A DNA stretch of 64,000 nucleotides from Aquibacillus salsiterrae (GTDB lineage Bacteria; Bacillota; Bacilli; Bacillales; Amphibacillaceae), in the NCBI RefSeq assembly GCF_028416595.1, contig NZ_JAMQKC010000001.1, positions 310,001 to 374,000 of the forward strand, given 5' to 3'. Positions 22,278-31,254 of this stretch are shown here, piece after piece. The position numbers and the translations under genes are program-made. How positions within the stretch are numbered: position 1 is the first letter of the stretch; each line of letters opens with the position of its first letter. The notes beneath the pieces are model-generated. The model was given only the letters and a program-made list of their open reading frames with translations, was not told where the DNA came from and ran no database searches.

Positions 22278-22883
22278 TTATTTCATAAGTAAGGCTAAAC
22301 CTCTGCGCACAAGGTCATCTGTTGATTCTAACGCTTCATTCTTAAGTTTTGGAACAATCGATTTGATTTCCTTTTCAGAGTACCCTAATGATTTTAATGC
22401 TTCTAATGCTTCATTTACAGCCTTATTTGAACTTTCTTGATTTGAATCGGTATTTACCTTGTCTTCTGATTGGATAGAAAAGTCAAATGGTAGTTTCCCT
22501 TTCAAGTCTAAAATCATTTGACGTGCAGTCTTTTTACCTACACCTGGAAAACCTGTGAGAAACTTTTCGTTTTCCTCTTCTATTGCTACCACAAATTCAT
22601 TCACTCCTACGGTAGCTAAAATAGCCAGGGCTCCTTTTGGTCCAATTCCCGAAACGTTTAATATTTTAGAAAATAATAACTTATCGTCCGGGTGTTTAAA
22701 TCCATAGAGTACTTGGGTATCTTCTCGAACGTAATGGTAAGTATAAACAATTACTGTTTCTTTCCACTTGTCTTGAAAATAAAAAGGATTTGGACAAATA
22801 ATTTCATAGCCAACTCCATTTGCTTCTACTATGATAGCATTTTCGTTGATTACTTCAAGGCCACCTTTTATGTATGCAATCAT
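22278..22883 (-). CDS. ruvA: Holliday junction DNA helicase subunit RuvA
   Basis: Junction-binding partner of RuvB; 201 residues. Domain I is the N-terminal OB fold ([28 protein letters not shown]). Domain II has two helix-hairpin-helix motifs, [13 protein letters not shown] and [16 protein letters not shown]. Domain III, which contacts RuvB, is at the C-terminus ([24 protein letters not shown]). It is the first gene of the ruvA-ruvB-DUF2905-queA-tgt-yajC run. Confidence 0.97.
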   Translation of the reverse strand: MIAYIKGGLEVINENAIIVEANGVGYEIICPNPFYFQDKWKETVIVYTYHYVREDTQVLYGFKHPDDKLLFSKILNVSGIGPKGALAILATVGVNEFVVAIEEENEKFLTGFPGVGKKTARQMILDLKGKLPFDFSIQSEDKVNTDSNQESSNKAVNEALEALKSLGYSEKEIKSIVPKLKNEALESTDDLVRRGLALLMK

Positions 22884-23022
22884 TTAGTTTCCCCCCGCCT
22901 TCGCTTTCTTTATCATTATTTTAGCATGCAATCGTATGTTCGTATATTCTCGTGTAACTACCTAGAAATCTACTTGGCTATTTTATAATATACTAGCAGC
23001 ACGGTTTAAACAAAACCTTTCA

Positions 23023-23052
23023 CAAAAAGACCCGCATCCAAAGGTGCGGGTT
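23023..23052 (-). terminator. bofC terminator
   Basis: Minus strand ACCCGCA and TGCGGGT pair across CCTTTGGA, followed by CTTTTTGTG. It lies about 10 nt after the bofC stop and separates bofC from ruvA. Confidence 0.9.
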
Positions 23053-23062
23053 ATTACCGTTA

Positions 23063-23626
23063 TTAACTGTTTAACTGTCGTGTTACTTGTTTATATGAGT
23101 CTAATACAAATCGATAAACTTCTTTCGTATCAATTTTAATACCAGCTTTTAACTGCTTTGCTTGATTACTTTCTAATTCACTTGTATCGATTTGATAAAA
23201 AGATTCTATGATTTGCTCATCTTCCGGCTTTCCTTCGAATATAGTCAAAATATCATTTTTCAACCCAAAGTAGCCATTTTCCTTTAAGTATGGTGAAATG
23301 TCCGCAATATCTTGTTTAAAAACAATTTCCCCTTGATGTTGCTCGACCAACTGCCAATCTTGATAGTTCGCCCAGAAATCTTCCATAGACCATATCGTCT
23401 CTTTAAACGTACTCTCCTCTACTCGTCCATCAAGATAATATTTTTGAAGCGTAATTTCAATCTCAAGCGGGTCTTGTTGAAAAGTAGAATTATTATTTTC
23501 TGTTACCGAGCTTTCTTTTTGCTTTTGTTCATCTTGAGCCTGTTGGTCTTGAGCATCGGCTGAAATAGCTACCCCACTTACTAGCATTACATAAAATAGA
23601 GCAAGAAGGAACAACTGCTTTTTCAT
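23063..23626 (-). CDS. bofC: Bypass-of-forespore protein C
   Basis: Exported forespore protein of 187 residues that in B. subtilis inhibits the SpoIVB protease and so delays sigma-K activation. A signal peptide (MKKQLFLLALFYVMLVSGVAISADA) is followed by a Gln/Glu-rich linker of about 25 residues. The conserved body then reads EITLQKYYLDGRVEES, ETIWSMEDFWANYQDWQLV and ISPYLKENGYFGLKND, close to BofC. It is slightly longer than the 170-residue B. subtilis protein because of the linker. The window also encodes SpoIVFA and SpoIVFB, downstream parts of the same checkpoint. It has its own terminator. Confidence 0.92.
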   Translation of the reverse strand: MKKQLFLLALFYVMLVSGVAISADAQDQQAQDEQKQKESSVTENNNSTFQQDPLEIEITLQKYYLDGRVEESTFKETIWSMEDFWANYQDWQLVEQHQGEIVFKQDIADISPYLKENGYFGLKNDILTIFEGKPEDEQIIESFYQIDTSELESNQAKQLKAGIKIDTKEVYRFVLDSYKQVTRQLNS

Positions 23627-23807
23627 TCCCGTTCACCTCAATTAGTATTAAATTTAAACATGGAAAGATTTGTTTTCATTTAACTAAGTTAAAAGTTTAA
23701 AAACAATTCCTTTAGTAAAAGTTTCACCAAAATAAACAAATCTATCCATATAAATTTATTGGTGCATAGGCGCCGAATCTGGACGAGGCTAACTTGTTAC
23801 CCGCAAA

Positions 23808-23845
23808 GAAAAATCCTTTGCCACAATGTAGCAAAGGATTTTTCC
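23808..23845 (-). terminator. Terminator of the sporulation lipoprotein gene
   Basis: Minus strand AAAAATCCTTTGC and GCAAAGGATTTTT form a 13-bp stem with loop TACATTGTG, then CTTTG. It lies 26 nt after the stop of the lipoprotein gene. Confidence 0.85.
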
Positions 23846-23870
23846 GTTTTTGTCATTGGGATAGCCAAAT

Positions 23871-24419
23871 TTAATCATTTCCCTTTGGAAATCTTGCTTG
23901 TCTATCCTTCAGTTCATTCCAGTAGACATCATCAGTCCAGACGATTACCTCTTTATCTGTTACAATTTTACTTGCTGTACGATAGATTTGCTCTTTGATT
24001 TGCTCAATTCCAGTACTATACTCTTCTTGGTCCAACATTACAGATACGAAAACTTTATCCTCTGTTGAATATACCTGTGATAATTTTACAGCTTCTATAC
24101 GATTGACTGCATTACCTACCTTGATGGACTCCTCACTATAAAAACCATTTTCACTATTGTTCGATTCTGGTCTATTAAGGTCTGTAAGATAACCATCAAG
24201 CAGTTGATCAGCATCTTCTGATTCACGCCCATAGTTCGTCTGATTTGCTTCTAGCCGGTTTATTTCTTCTTGCTTCGTATTGTAGGCAAGTGGACTATTA
24301 TCCGTACTATTATCCATATCACCTATCTTACCATTGTTCGCTCCTTCTTGGGCAAGGCAACCGACAAGAGAAACGCTTAGTAAAAGAGGCAAGAAGGCAA
24401 CGACAACAATTTTATTCAT
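23871..24419 (-). CDS. YhcN/YlaJ-family sporulation lipoprotein (CoxA/YrbB-like)
   Basis: The start is set at ATG 24419 (MNKIVVVAF) because AAAGGAGGTTTTAATT precedes it, giving 182 residues. A lipoprotein signal peptide ends in the lipobox LVGC (about 18-21). An Asn/Asp-rich spacer comes next, then a conserved domain with VGNAVNRIEAVKLSQVYSTE, KVFVSVMLDQEE and VWTDDVYWNELKDRQARF, which fits the YhcN/YlaJ family of spore-associated lipoproteins. The place between bofC and nadE/safA matches B. subtilis coxA (yrbB). Its ribosome binding site is locked in a perfect hairpin (24424-24463), so translation may be controlled. Confidence 0.82.
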   Translation of the reverse strand: MNKIVVVAFLPLLLSVSLVGCLAQEGANNGKIGDMDNSTDNSPLAYNTKQEEINRLEANQTNYGRESEDADQLLDGYLTDLNRPESNNSENGFYSEESIKVGNAVNRIEAVKLSQVYSTEDKVFVSVMLDQEEYSTGIEQIKEQIYRTASKIVTDKEVIVWTDDVYWNELKDRQARFPKGND

Positions 24420-24423
24420 AATT

Positions 24424-24463
24424 AAAACCTCCTTTATTACTATCATCTAATAAAGGAGGTTTT
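24424..24463 (-). promoter_or_regulatory. Hairpin sequestering the lipoprotein ribosome binding site
   Basis: On the minus strand AAAACCTCCTTTATTA, loop GATGATAG, TAATAAAGGAGGTTTT form a perfect 16-bp stem whose 3' arm contains AAAGGAGG, the Shine-Dalgarno of the lipoprotein gene that starts 4 nt later. It begins 23 nt after the nadE stop, so it can act as a nadE terminator (only four U follow on this strand) and as a translation block. Read on the plus strand the same hairpin ends in seven T. Confidence 0.75.
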
Positions 24464-24486
24464 TTTAATCTGTTAGTTATAGGAAA

Positions 24487-25233
24487 TTAGAAGGATTCAG
24501 GTGCTTTTGCCATCTCTCGTTTATGCGCAGAATTACGATGGAGACGCTCAATGATTTGTTGATCTTTTTCAGGAATTTTCTCACCCTTTAAGTACTTATC
24601 AATCATGTCGTAACTCGTACCCATTTCGTTCTCATCTGTTTGACCTTCCCAAAGACCAGCACTAGGCTGTTTGTTAATGATCTCCTCGGGCACATCCAGA
24701 AAGTTTGCCATCTCGCGCACTTCACCCTTAGTCATGTGAACTAATGGAACAAGGTCAACACCACCATCACCAAATTTAGTGAAATATCCAGTATGCCATT
24801 CTGCCGCATTATCCGTCCCGACAACAAGGTACTGATGGTTCGTTGCTATCGTGTACAAGGTACTCATGCGTAACCTTGCACGTAAATTAGCATCTGCCAA
24901 TTGTTGCTTTGCTTTATCTAATGTTTGGTTACCGTCTAATTGCTTCACTATTGTAGAAAACAACAAATCATGGGATTCAGTTAAATCCACTGTAATGGTA
25001 TCAATCCCAGCACGTTCGATCACTTTTTGTGCATGCTCCATATCTTGCGGATTGCTTTTACAAGGCATAATTACACCAAGTGATTGATCAGGAGCTGCCC
25101 TTTTAATCAAATTTGTTACAACAGCTGAATCAATTCCTCCGCTTACTCCTACTAACAACCCTTTTACACCAGCATCTTTTATTTGTTGTTGTAACCACTG
25201 AACAAGTTGATCTACTCTATCCTGCATGAACAT
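24487..25233 (-). CDS. nadE: NAD+ synthetase, ammonia-dependent type
   Basis: Converts nicotinate adenine dinucleotide to NAD+ using ATP and ammonia. It has 248 residues, synthetase domain only, no glutaminase domain. The ATP pyrophosphatase loop GVSGGIDSAVV is at residues 29-39. Other conserved stretches are RLRMSTLYTIA, VVGTDNAAEWHTGYFTKFGDGG and PSAGLWEGQTDENEMG. It stands next to safA and near nadA-nadC-nadB, so several NAD steps are grouped here; in B. subtilis nadE lies elsewhere. The ribosome binding site is GGAAGGGGACAATGTTC. Confidence 0.96.
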   Translation of the reverse strand: MFMQDRVDQLVQWLQQQIKDAGVKGLLVGVSGGIDSAVVTNLIKRAAPDQSLGVIMPCKSNPQDMEHAQKVIERAGIDTITVDLTESHDLLFSTIVKQLDGNQTLDKAKQQLADANLRARLRMSTLYTIATNHQYLVVGTDNAAEWHTGYFTKFGDGGVDLVPLVHMTKGEVREMANFLDVPEEIINKQPSAGLWEGQTDENEMGTSYDMIDKYLKGEKIPEKDQQIIERLHRNSAHKREMAKAPESF

Positions 25234-25257
25234 TGTCCCCTTCCAACCTAATAATTA

Positions 25258-26226
25258 TTATAATAGCATACGATCAACTGCTTCGACAAATCGCCTCCTC
25301 TTCTCCCAGTTATTGGAAAGGTTATCTAAATAATAAAAGATTTTTTCCATACTTGGCTTTTTCTGTAAAAATGTCCACCACTCTCTAATAAGGTCAGAAG
25401 GAATGGTAATTCCGTACAACCAAAGGTTAATATCTTGCTTATTTGTTAGGGAACAATACCCAAGCAATTGGTCAATATCCCATTGAATAAATGGTAAAAA
25501 ACGCTGACCGAGCTGTATGTGATCATAAAGCAGTGGAGACAATGACAATAAATCAAAATCAATTAAATGGACTGCTCCATCTCTATCCCTAATAAAATTA
25601 TGTGAGGCCACATCGCCATGAATCCATGTCCAATTTCTCATTGCGTTATGTTCCAAATCAAACCAATGAAAATTTTCAAAATGGGAAAGCCTGGATTCTG
25701 TAGTGCTTAATAGGTCAAGGTAAAGTGTTGAAAAACCTGATTTCCTCATGGTTGATTCAGTGTATTTTAACTTGGTTATTCTTTTGGTCCATTTTACATA
25801 AAGCGGATGACGTAAAATCGGTTGTTTAATTTTTGTTCCTTCCGCAAGCCCATGAAATAGTTTAACTGTTTCCAACGCTTGTTGCCTGTCAACCTCTGAA
25901 GAAAAATGTAAGGTTTCACCGTTTATAAAGGGAGCAATTGTCCAGACTTTTTCATCCCAGACCATCCATTCCTCGCCGTGTGGAAACGGAACAAATTTGT
26001 TGATGTGCTTGGATTCGTTAAGCTGTTTAAAAAATCGCCACTGTTGCACAACTACACTCAAGGAATTATTCCCTTTTAAAATATATACTTTCCCATTTGC
26101 CGTTTTAATCTGATACACATTTTCTTTGATAGGATAAATTGAAACTACTTTCATACCAGCTTTCTGTTTTAGAAAGGAAGAGAGACGATCCTGGTACGAA
26201 TCGTCTCTTTCACTCCACCTATTCAT
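25258..26226 (-). CDS. CotS-like kinase-fold protein next to safA (probable spore coat protein)
   Basis: Kinase-fold (APH/CotS-type) protein; start chosen at ATG 26226 (MNRWSERDDSYQDRL), which overlaps the safA stop as ATGAATAG; ATG 26235 is an alternative. About 322 residues. Kinase-like marks are an N-lobe with GKVYILKGN, APFINGETL in the hinge region, the catalytic-loop-like WIHGDVASHNFI (Asp of HGD and the Asn) and the metal-binding VHLIDFDLLS. Relatives in Bacillus (CotS, CotI, YutH, YsxE) are spore coat-associated. Overlap with safA suggests co-translation and a role in coat assembly. Substrate unknown; whether it is catalytically active is not shown. Confidence 0.8.
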   Translation of the reverse strand: MNRWSERDDSYQDRLSSFLKQKAGMKVVSIYPIKENVYQIKTANGKVYILKGNNSLSVVVQQWRFFKQLNESKHINKFVPFPHGEEWMVWDEKVWTIAPFINGETLHFSSEVDRQQALETVKLFHGLAEGTKIKQPILRHPLYVKWTKRITKLKYTESTMRKSGFSTLYLDLLSTTESRLSHFENFHWFDLEHNAMRNWTWIHGDVASHNFIRDRDGAVHLIDFDLLSLSPLLYDHIQLGQRFLPFIQWDIDQLLGYCSLTNKQDINLWLYGITIPSDLIREWWTFLQKKPSMEKIFYYLDNLSNNWEKRRRFVEAVDRMLL

Positions 26227-27412
26227 TTCCACCATTTTCTTTTTTATGTCGATATTTTTGATTAAGATTATAACCTTGCTGCTCGGGATACCATGTTCCA
26301 TGCATTGGAACTGGGTATGGTTGTGCTGCTCCATATCCAGGTGACAAATACCCCTGATTTCCTGGCATATAGCCATTAAATCCTTGTGGATAGCCTGTAG
26401 GAACGAATGGACTATAACCACCAATCCCAGGATTGGAATTGCCAATTGGACCAAAATCACCTGCTTGAGGATAACTACTAGTAAGATTAGGGTAACCTAA
26501 ACCATAAGAAGAGACCCCATCAGTCCCAGGGTAGGTTCCGGGAATATCCCCATTTTTATAGCTTTGATCTTGTTGGTACATACCAGCTAAATGGCTAGGC
26601 ATTTGTGGCATTTCTAAGCTGGATGATGACTCCATTACATCTTCATGGAACGGTTGTGTTTGATACGGTGTTCCGGCACCGTAACCTTCAGGATAACTTA
26701 CCCCTGGGTTTGTCATTTGATAATGCGGTTGTGCAGGATACACTTGTGCTGGATTGTTTTGAACATGTTGAACTGGTTTTTGTAATGCATACGGTACATT
26801 CGGTGTTGGTTTATGCGAACCACAGCAAGGTTTTGATGGATAATACTGCACTGGTGGAGCAACTTGCTGATAACCATAGTGCGGATTAACTGGAACTGTT
26901 GGAGGACTTGGAACTTGATGTGATGGTATACTAGCTGGTTGATATGGTGCATTTTGATAACTGATTTTTTCTTTTTGATATTGCGGAACCTCTGGTATAT
27001 TAAGCTCACCATATCCTTCATTTTCTAATGGTGGCAAATTAGGAATGTTTACAGGTTTCATCGGTAATTTTTCTTTTTCCTTCATTGGTTTCTTATGGTC
27101 ATCTTCCTTCATTACTGGTGTTGCTTTCTTAGACGTATCTTTGTACGGGGTCTTAACTTCTGGTGTGTCTTTTGTTGGTATTTTTTTCATTTCTTTTTCT
27201 AGAGGTGGTTGCTTTGCTTCATTATTCTTTTTCTTATCTTCTTTTCTGACTAGTTTTGAATGTGTCGGTATTTTGATTTTCATTCCTGGCATGACTTTAT
27301 CTGGGTCTGATAAATGACTATTTTCTTTTTTAAGCTCATCGAAATCAACTCCATATTGTTGCGCTAATTCACGCAGCGTTTCACCTTTTTGAGCGACATG
27401 AATTTTCACCAC
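26219..27412 (-). CDS. safA: Spore coat morphogenetic protein SafA
   Basis: 397 residues (387 in B. subtilis). An N-terminal LysM domain at residues 1-50 (IHVAQKGETLRELAQQYGVD, then MPGMKIKIP) is followed by a Lys/Glu-rich stretch at about 55-125 and a long Pro/Tyr/Gln/Gly-rich region with repeated YPQ, PQG and GY segments and a CCG motif. SafA directs inner coat assembly together with SpoVID, which is also encoded here at 57687. The internal stretch SLEMPQMPSHLAGMYQQDQ could provide the internal start known for the short SafA form, but I could not confirm one. It is followed by a kinase gene with overlapping stop and start. Confidence 0.92.
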   Translation of the reverse strand: MVKIHVAQKGETLRELAQQYGVDFDELKKENSHLSDPDKVMPGMKIKIPTHSKLVRKEDKKKNNEAKQPPLEKEMKKIPTKDTPEVKTPYKDTSKKATPVMKEDDHKKPMKEKEKLPMKPVNIPNLPPLENEGYGELNIPEVPQYQKEKISYQNAPYQPASIPSHQVPSPPTVPVNPHYGYQQVAPPVQYYPSKPCCGSHKPTPNVPYALQKPVQHVQNNPAQVYPAQPHYQMTNPGVSYPEGYGAGTPYQTQPFHEDVMESSSSLEMPQMPSHLAGMYQQDQSYKNGDIPGTYPGTDGVSSYGLGYPNLTSSYPQAGDFGPIGNSNPGIGGYSPFVPTGYPQGFNGYMPGNQGYLSPGYGAAQPYPVPMHGTWYPEQQGYNLNQKYRHKKENGGNE

Positions 27413-27549
27413 TGAAACTCCCTTCTATGTTTGATACTTTTTACATGCTGGGTAAACATAATAGAATAAGTCACTACCAACATATGCGAATTACCCAAAA
27501 TGTTGATTAAAAAATTAAAAGTAAAGACAAAATAACATAAAAAAAGAAT

Positions 27550-27589
27550 AAAAAGGGTATGAAATCTAAGGAGACTTAATACCCTTTTT
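27550..27589 (-). terminator. Terminator of nadB-nadC-nadA
   Basis: Minus strand AAAAAGGGTAT and ATACCCTTTTT form an 11-bp stem with an 18-nt loop, followed by ATTCTTTTTTT. It lies 13 nt after the nadA stop. Confidence 0.9.
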
Positions 27590-27602
27590 GATTTAAATAA
27601 TA

Positions 27603-28709
27603 TTAGGAGTGTTCTAGCATCCTTTGGAGCGCTAATTTAGCAAAATCTGCTGTTTGTTGATCAACGATAATTTGATTAATCACATTTCCGTTATCTAATT
27701 GTTCAAGCGTATAGAGCAAGTGCGGTAAATCAATTCTATTCATAGTCAAACACGGACACATAAAAGGGTTTAAGGACACGATTTCTTTATCAGGGTGTGC
27801 TTTAATCAGTCGATTAACAAGGTTCATTTCTGTTCCGACTGCCCATTTACTTCCCTTTGGTGCCTGCTCAATTCTATCTATAATATATGTTGTTGAGCCT
27901 GCATAGTCTGATTGATCTACGACTTCTCTACTGCACTCAGGGTGAACAAGAATATTCATATCGGGTTTTTCTGCCCTTATTTTTTCAACATTTGCAACAG
28001 TAAAATTTTCATGGACAGAACAGTGACCTTTCCACAAAATTACTTTTACTTGTTCTAGGTCCCCTTCATATTCAAAAGAAGTTGTATTCGGATTCCAAAC
28101 TGCCATTTGATTTAAAGGCACACCTAAGTCATAGGCAGTATTTCGACCGAGATGCTGGTCGGGCAAAAACAATATTCGTTCCTTTTGCTTAAAGGCCCAC
28201 GTCACCATTTCTTTTGCATTGGAAGAGGTTACTGTTGCTCCTCCACGTTCCCCAACAAACGCTTTGATAGCTGCCGTGGAGTTCACATAAGTTAATGGAA
28301 GTACGCTATCTCCGAATGTCGCTTGAATCACTTTCCAGCTTTTTTCTGTCTGTTTAATAGTGGCCATATCGGCCATCGAACAGCCTGCTCGCATATCAGG
28401 TAAAATAACTTTTTGATTATCATTCGTCAAAATATCTGCTGTTTCTGCCATAAAGTGAACGCCACAAAAAACAACATACTCAGCAAGTGTATTTTCAGCA
28501 GATACTTGAGCAAGTTTTAGTGAATCCCCGGTTGCATCTGCAAATTGGATGACCTCATCTTTTTGATAGTGGTGTCCAGGTATGAATAACTTTTTCCCAA
28601 ACTTTTGTTTTATAGCTCGAACTCTTTTTACCATTTCTTGATGACTTAACTCTTTATATCGATTTGGCATTTGTTGACTAGACTGTTGCAATGTTTCTAA
28701 TATATTCAT
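27603..28709 (-). CDS. nadA: Quinolinate synthase
   Basis: Condenses iminoaspartate with dihydroxyacetone phosphate to quinolinate; needs a [4Fe-4S] cluster. It has 368 residues, the long Bacillus form. Likely cluster ligands are Cys109 (RAGCSMADM), Cys229 (KGHCSVHE) and Cys319 (FMCPCL), matching the spacing of the B. subtilis ligands. [13 protein letters not shown] and the HPECS segment are further conserved stretches. It overlaps nadC by 4 nt, last gene of nadB-nadC-nadA. Confidence 0.97.
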   Translation of the reverse strand: MNILETLQQSSQQMPNRYKELSHQEMVKRVRAIKQKFGKKLFIPGHHYQKDEVIQFADATGDSLKLAQVSAENTLAEYVVFCGVHFMAETADILTNDNQKVILPDMRAGCSMADMATIKQTEKSWKVIQATFGDSVLPLTYVNSTAAIKAFVGERGGATVTSSNAKEMVTWAFKQKERILFLPDQHLGRNTAYDLGVPLNQMAVWNPNTTSFEYEGDLEQVKVILWKGHCSVHENFTVANVEKIRAEKPDMNILVHPECSREVVDQSDYAGSTTYIIDRIEQAPKGSKWAVGTEMNLVNRLIKAHPDKEIVSLNPFMCPCLTMNRIDLPHLLYTLEQLDNGNVINQIIVDQQTADFAKLALQRMLEHS

Positions 28710-29554
28710 TTACATTCCCCTCTCTCTTTTACATCCAAGCTAATATCTAAAGCTTTAACAGAGTGCGTCAACATACCTAATGAAATGTATTGGACTCCGC
28801 TATCTCGATACAATGAGATATTGTCTATCGTGATATTTCCTGATACTTCAGAGATGATGGAACTAGGAATAAGCGGAACCAATTCTTTCACTTTTTCCGG
28901 TGAACAGTTGTCTAACATGATTACATCCACACCTACATCCACTGCCTCAAGTAGCTGTTCTTTATTTTCTGTTTCTACCTCAATCTTGACCATGTGACCT
29001 AGTGATTTCCTTACTCTTTGGACCGCCTCCGTTATCGAGCCACAAAACGCAATATGATTGTCCTTGATCATTATTCCATCATCAAGACCAAATCGGTGAT
29101 TAAAGCCGCCTCCACATGTAACAGCATATTTTTCATACATACGCAGTCCTGGTGTTGTTTTTCGTGTATCACATATCCTCGTATAATCACTATTCAACGT
29201 TTTAACAGCCAAGTCCGTCAGGGTTGCAATTCCACTCAGACGTTGTACGAGATTGAGAATGACTCGCTCTCCTGTTAACAAAGTTCGTACATTGCCGTAT
29301 ACAGATGCGATAAGATCACCTGAATAGACTGATTCTCTATCTTTTTTTAAAGTCGTTATTTTAACATCAGGGTCTAATAGATGATAAACCTCTGAAATGA
29401 TTCGACAGCCAGCTAAAGTCCCTTCTGCTTTAGCAACAAAATGTCCTTCCCCTATAGCATCTTCAGGAAAAATTAATTCACTTGTAACATCTCTATCTCC
29501 AATGTCCTCAATCAGAAATTGGTGTAAACTCTCTCTTAATTTTAACCTGTTCAT
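28706..29554 (-). CDS. nadC: Nicotinate-nucleotide pyrophosphorylase (carboxylating)
   Basis: Quinolinate phosphoribosyltransferase, forming nicotinate mononucleotide. It has 282 residues. Family marks are [14 protein letters not shown] near the N-terminus, [51 protein letters not shown] and the barrel segment [12 protein letters not shown]. It overlaps nadB and nadA by 4 nt each (ATGA), so the three are translated as a coupled set. Confidence 0.97.
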   Translation of the reverse strand: MNRLKLRESLHQFLIEDIGDRDVTSELIFPEDAIGEGHFVAKAEGTLAGCRIISEVYHLLDPDVKITTLKKDRESVYSGDLIASVYGNVRTLLTGERVILNLVQRLSGIATLTDLAVKTLNSDYTRICDTRKTTPGLRMYEKYAVTCGGGFNHRFGLDDGIMIKDNHIAFCGSITEAVQRVRKSLGHMVKIEVETENKEQLLEAVDVGVDVIMLDNCSPEKVKELVPLIPSSIISEVSGNITIDNISLYRDSGVQYISLGMLTHSVKALDISLDVKERGECK

Positions 29555-31119
29555 TTTCCCACTCCTGTCATAGCAACTATAGTCTCCTTGTTTTGTTGCT
29601 CAATATGCTTATTTTGCCAATTGTTGTCGTTACTTACTGGATAATCACTCCGGTAGTGAGCACCCCTACTTTCTGTTCTTTGCAGTGCTGAGGTTACAAT
29701 TAACCAACATGTAGTTAGCAAATTTATCTGATTATGTTCATCTAAGGTAAAAGTAAAAGTTTGTTCATTCGTAAACATTTGGAAAGAAAACTTCTCTATC
29801 CATGATTTAGCATAGAGCAAGTCTTTCTCACAACGTTCAATCCCAACATACTTAGACATGATAGCCCTTACCTCTTCAGTTGTCGGTAAAGGTGGCCGCT
29901 TCACGTTAGCATTCCCTCTTGAAGCAGGACTGCTTACTCGAACCTTACGATTGGTGCATGCCATTAAATAGTTTCCTAGCAGATTTGAATATACCAATCC
30001 TTCTAATAAAGAGTTGCTTGCTAATCGATTGGCCCCATGGACACCATTATTCGCAACTTCACCGATGGCATAGAGTCCTTTTACGGTGGTTAACCCTAAC
30101 AAGTCCGTCTTTACTCCCCCCATACAAAAATGCGCACCAGGAGCTACAGGAATTCTGCCATCTTTTGTCGATATGTTAGCTTGTTCACATAAGGAGGTAA
30201 TTGTTGGAAACTTATGCTCGAAATCATTTATCATCGAAATATCAAGAAATACCTCTTTCCCTTGTTTCACGTATCGGTGAATTTCTCTCGCGACGATGTC
30301 TCTAGGTGCTAAATCTAACAGCGGGTGCACCCCATTCATTATCGAGGTTCCATCCTTTAATCGAAGTATTGCTCCTTCACCGCGGACAGCTTCTGAAACT
30401 AAGCCGTAACATTGCCCTTTGCTGCAAAGCATTGTTGGATGAAATTGGATAAATTCCATGTCGGTTATTTTTGCTCCTGCACGATAGGCAAGCGCAATAC
30501 CATCCCCCATGACAGATGGATCGTTAGAAGTTACCTGATAAACGGCGCCACAACCACCCGTAGCTAAAACGATATGATTGGCATAATAAGTGGAAAATTC
30601 ATTTGCTTTATTACATGTAATTACTCCCAAGCACTGATTATCTTCGACGATTAATTCTACAGCAGTTGCTTCTTCCATGATTGTTACATTTCCAGAAATT
30701 CGATTAATTAGAAAGTCCATCAACCTTTTTCCTGTCGAGTCCCCACCTGCGTGTAAGATTCTTCGTTGTTGATGTGCTCCCTCTTTCCCGAGCAAGAATT
30801 TTCCTGATGAATCCTGATCAAACAAAAAACCTTTATTCATTAATTGTTCTATAACAATTGGACCGCTATTAACTAGTGTTTCGACAGCTTGCTCATCATT
30901 GAACTTGCAACCGGCAACAATCGTATCCATATAGTGTTTCTCACAATTATCATTTGGATCTACCACACAAGCAATTCCCCCCTGTGCCCTAATTGAATTA
31001 CTATTGCGTATCGATGATTTTGTTAAAACAATCACATTTTTATTGTCACGAATTTTATCTGCTAAAGTTAAAGCTGCCAGACCACAACCAATAATAATAA
31101 CTGTTTCTTTTTCGATCAT
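29551..31119 (-). CDS. nadB: L-aspartate oxidase
   Basis: FAD enzyme that oxidises aspartate to iminoaspartate, the first step of NAD synthesis. The start is set at ATG 31119 (MIEKETVIIIGCG), with AGGTGG upstream, rather than GTG three codons earlier. About 522 residues. Features are the dinucleotide-binding IIGCGLAALTLADKI, the Ser/Arg-rich SNSIRAQGGIA, FIQFHPTMLC, VRGEGAILR, and HGANRLASNSLLEGLVY near the flavin. The C-terminal helical region is intact. It is divergent from nifS/nadS, whose product is likely needed for the NadA iron-sulfur cluster. Confidence 0.96.
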   Translation of the reverse strand: MIEKETVIIIGCGLAALTLADKIRDNKNVIVLTKSSIRNSNSIRAQGGIACVVDPNDNCEKHYMDTIVAGCKFNDEQAVETLVNSGPIVIEQLMNKGFLFDQDSSGKFLLGKEGAHQQRRILHAGGDSTGKRLMDFLINRISGNVTIMEEATAVELIVEDNQCLGVITCNKANEFSTYYANHIVLATGGCGAVYQVTSNDPSVMGDGIALAYRAGAKITDMEFIQFHPTMLCSKGQCYGLVSEAVRGEGAILRLKDGTSIMNGVHPLLDLAPRDIVAREIHRYVKQGKEVFLDISMINDFEHKFPTITSLCEQANISTKDGRIPVAPGAHFCMGGVKTDLLGLTTVKGLYAIGEVANNGVHGANRLASNSLLEGLVYSNLLGNYLMACTNRKVRVSSPASRGNANVKRPPLPTTEEVRAIMSKYVGIERCEKDLLYAKSWIEKFSFQMFTNEQTFTFTLDEHNQINLLTTCWLIVTSALQRTESRGAHYRSDYPVSNDNNWQNKHIEQQNKETIVAMTGVGK

Positions 31120-31135
31120 CCACACCACCTACCCA

Positions 31136-31182
31136 GTTGTCTTTACACCTATATTTACACATAAATATATAGATGACAAGAC
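31136..31182. promoter_or_regulatory. Probable NiaR operator and divergent promoters
   Basis: The short region between nadB and nifS holds TTGTC (31137-31141) facing GACAA (31175-31179), each next to similar flanks (GTTGTCTTTACA and, on the minus strand, GTCTTGTCATCTA). Minus-strand TTGTCA with TAAATA 16 nt on could serve nadB. Plus-strand TTTACA followed by TATATA, or a later TATGAT, could serve nifS. Known biology: NiaR (YrxA) represses both units with nicotinic acid in B. subtilis. The exact operator here is inference. Confidence 0.45.
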
Positions 31183-31254
31183 TTTTTTTTGTGATAGTAT
31201 GATAGTTAAGGGATATTGGTTAGAAAAAAACTTTGATACGAGAGGGATTCGCCT

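Noticed and set aside
26605-27317. Alternative frames on both strands within safA
   Set aside because: The biased Pro/Tyr/Gln/Gly composition of safA opens other frames; none has a start signal or family match.
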